Assembly (NCBI RefSeq): GCF_003932755.1
Contig: NZ_CP024202.1
Coordinates: 4,216,001-4,280,000 of the forward strand
Direction: 5' to 3'
Source of the DNA: Methylomicrobium sp. wino1
GTDB lineage: Bacteria > Pseudomonadota > Gammaproteobacteria > Methylococcales > Methylomonadaceae
Length of the DNA stretch: 64,000 nucleotides
In this document: piece by piece, positions 62,466 through 64,000 of the stretch
Position numbering within the stretch: position 1 is the first letter of the stretch
Layout: each line of letters begins with the position of its first letter
Program-made: the position numbers and the translations under genes
The notes under the pieces: model-generated
Told to the model about the DNA's origin: nothing
Databases searched by the model: none
What the model saw: only the letters and a program-made list of their open reading frames with translations

Positions 62466-64000
62466 ATGAATCTCATTGTGCAACTGATTATCCCATTTAT
62501 TTTACTTTTTTTATCGGTGCCGTCGGTTGCCGCTGATTTAGCGACCGACTCGGCTTCAGCATCGATTCCGGTACGCACTATTACTTTGAATCCCGAGGAA
62601 CAGAAGTGGCTGGAAAAGCATAAAAAAATCCGAATCGCTTTTGACGGAGACTTTCCTCCATTTAGCTTTGTCAATGATAAAGGCATTGTCGAAGGCGTTG
62701 CCGTTGAAATCATTAGCTTGCTAAGCCGGCGACTTGGTATTGACTTCGAAATTTATCCGCACACCGAATGGAGCCTGATATACGAAGCAGCCGTCGCGAG
62801 AAAAACCGATGTCGTGGCAACGATGGTTAATAGACCGGAGCGTCGCACATGGTTTTTCTTTACTCAGCCCTATCTCAACAAATCACTGGTCATCATTACC
62901 CGAAAAGACAATTTCGCCATCAAACGCCGCACCGATATCGCCGGCAAAAAAATCGCCCTGGTCGACAATTACCAATATGTCGATCGAGTCCGCGAGGAAT
63001 TTCCTTCGATCAAAATACATGCGGTCGATTCTTTCCTCGAAGGGCTTAAGGCAGTTGCGAACCGACAAGCGGATGCCGCAATCACTTTTACCGGTACCGG
63101 TCATTTTTTAATCGATAAACACCAACTCAACGACCTTAATATAGCGGCTTTCTACGATCACAACAGCGCAAACGAAAGTATTGCGATACGTAAAGATTGG
63201 CCGGAATTGGCTTCGATATTACAAAAAGGGCTCGACTCACTCAGCTCCGATGAAAAACAGGCGATCTTCGAAAAATGGGTGCCCAAGGTTGAAACCGTGG
63301 TCACCGACTATGTGCTGATCGGAAAAATTGTCGCGGCATTCGCATTCGTGCTACTCATTATGTTGCTATGGATTGTTCAAGTCCGCAGACAAAATCGCCG
63401 CATCGAGCAATCTAAGGATGAAGTATTGCTCGCCAATCAACAGTTAGTCAATCTACAAAACGAATTGGAAAACTTGGTCGAACAACGGACTGCCGAGCTT
63501 AAAGCTAGCGAACAACAATATCGCAGCTTGGTCGAGAATCTGCGCCATGAATATTTTTTCTATCGCCAAGACCGTTCAGGATTACTGACCTATGTGAGCC
63601 CCTCGGTTTGCAATATACTCGGCTACAGTGCGGAGGAGTTTATCGCCAATCACCGCGATTTCCTGACCGACAACGCTATTAACTTAAATATCGATAAAAA
63701 CACTGATTTATGCTTAAAAGGCATTCCTCAACCGCCCTATGAAGTCGAAGTATACGACAGTAACGGTTATATTCATTGGCTTGAAGTCATGGACTCGCCC
63801 GTATTGGACCAAAACGGCCAATGTATTGGCGTAGACGGTATTGCACACGATGTTACCGAGCGTAAAGAAACGCATGAATTACTCACATCGCTGTCTTATT
63901 ATGACGACCTAACCGGTCTAGCCAATCGGCGCTTATTCGCCGATCGCCTACAACAGGCGATCAATCTTGCTCACCGAAACAAAGCTTCGATTACGCTGTT
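62466..64000 (+). CDS. Sensory diguanylate cyclase with SBP_bac_3, PAS and GGDEF domains (cut by the window end)
   Basis: At least 511 residues, open at the right edge. A signal peptide (MNLIVQLIIPFILLFLSV, cleavage near VAA), one SBP_bac_3 domain (KIRIAFDGDFPPFSFVNDKG), a membrane span (about residue 285-305), a coiled coil, a PAS domain (RSLVENLRHEYFFYRQDRSG) and the start of GGDEF (YYDDLTGLANRRLFADRL). The GGDEF active site lies beyond the window. ATG at 62466. Divergent from the HD-GYP/hybrid-kinase operon; all three may share one c-di-GMP circuit. Confidence 0.88.
   Translation, partial: MNLIVQLIIPFILLFLSVPSVAADLATDSASASIPVRTITLNPEEQKWLEKHKKIRIAFDGDFPPFSFVNDKGIVEGVAVEIISLLSRRLGIDFEIYPHTEWSLIYEAAVARKTDVVATMVNRPERRTWFFFTQPYLNKSLVIITRKDNFAIKRRTDIAGKKIALVDNYQYVDRVREEFPSIKIHAVDSFLEGLKAVANRQADAAITFTGTGHFLIDKHQLNDLNIAAFYDHNSANESIAIRKDWPELASILQKGLDSLSSDEKQAIFEKWVPKVETVVTDYVLIGKIVAAFAFVLLIMLLWIVQVRRQNRRIEQSKDEVLLANQQLVNLQNELENLVEQRTAELKASEQQYRSLVENLRHEYFFYRQDRSGLLTYVSPSVCNILGYSAEEFIANHRDFLTDNAINLNIDKNTDLCLKGIPQPPYEVEVYDSNGYIHWLEVMDSPVLDQNGQCIGVDGIAHDVTERKETHELLTSLSYYDDLTGLANRRLFADRLQQAINLAHRNKASITL

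Overview
The window looks like chromosomal DNA of a Gram-negative gammaproteobacterium, most likely a methanotroph of the Methylococcales. This is an inference from the E. coli-like rlmG, mtgA, mazG and dgkA, the NifU/NifS operon of a diazotroph, many multi-domain sensory proteins, and the heavy load of short palindromic repeats. No methane-oxidation gene is present to prove it. No rRNA, tRNA or CRISPR array was seen.

Layout. 0.6-3.2 kb: response regulators, one with PAS and GGDEF domains. 3.2-10.3 kb: class I fumarase, a large lipoprotein, rlmG, a 2OG-Fe(II) oxygenase, a dihaem cytochrome c and mtgA. 10.3-16.2 kb: DUF1353 protein, peptide deformylase, a divergent LysR/EthD pair, an exported protein whose 5' end carries a 165-bp repeat, an esterase and an MBL-fold hydrolase. 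16.2-18.4 kb: a decay zone with remnants of DUF499, DUF2202, ZIP and SufC/SufBD-type genes around one intact ZIP transporter. 18.4-25.1 kb: P1B-type ATPase, FeoA-FeoB fusion and a CoA-disulfide-reductase-like enzyme with a rhodanese domain. 27.4-34.5 kb: an AT-rich accessory island. 34.7-37 kb: M48 peptidase. 38.2-45.9 kb: nifS-nifU-iscA, a NifZ-like gene, a ModE-like regulator, a porin and modABC. 46-50 kb: putative phage-abortive-infection-type membrane protein, mazG, a PfkB kinase, dgkA and gcvH. 50-55.9 kb: RND adaptor and pump, then a decapitated chemoreceptor. 56.6-64 kb: a 1470-residue hybrid kinase, an HD-GYP regulator and a sensory diguanylate cyclase that runs off the window.

The island at 28.8-33.6 kb is the most unusual part. 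Two almost identical REP-associated tyrosine transposases (RAYTs), each between inverted REP hairpins, bracket three same-strand genes. Two of these are followed by sequences with the architecture of integron attC recombination sites: AAC/GTT outer boxes, paired inner boxes with unpaired C and A on the top strand, and the gene's stop codon inside the R'' box. The first 7 nt of cassette 2 (GTTATGT) are the exact complement of the outer box of its own attC (ACATAAC), as expected for an integrated cassette. A third attC left half sits against the second RAYT. I read this as a cluster of attC sites without an integrase in view, carrying a SIR2-family gene likely to be an anti-phage NADase.

The window also records several short non-autonomous mobile repeats: a 65-bp palindrome found three times at the same site inside larger repeats (4-bp target duplication in two copies), a 165-bp element with a 9-bp duplication inserted in frame into a secreted-protein gene, and two 146-bp elements with 8-bp duplications but different interiors.

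The nif genes sit behind a good sigma-54 promoter and a TGT-N10-ACA NifA-type site, next to molybdate uptake genes. This suggests one locus that provides Fe-S assembly and molybdenum for nitrogenase.
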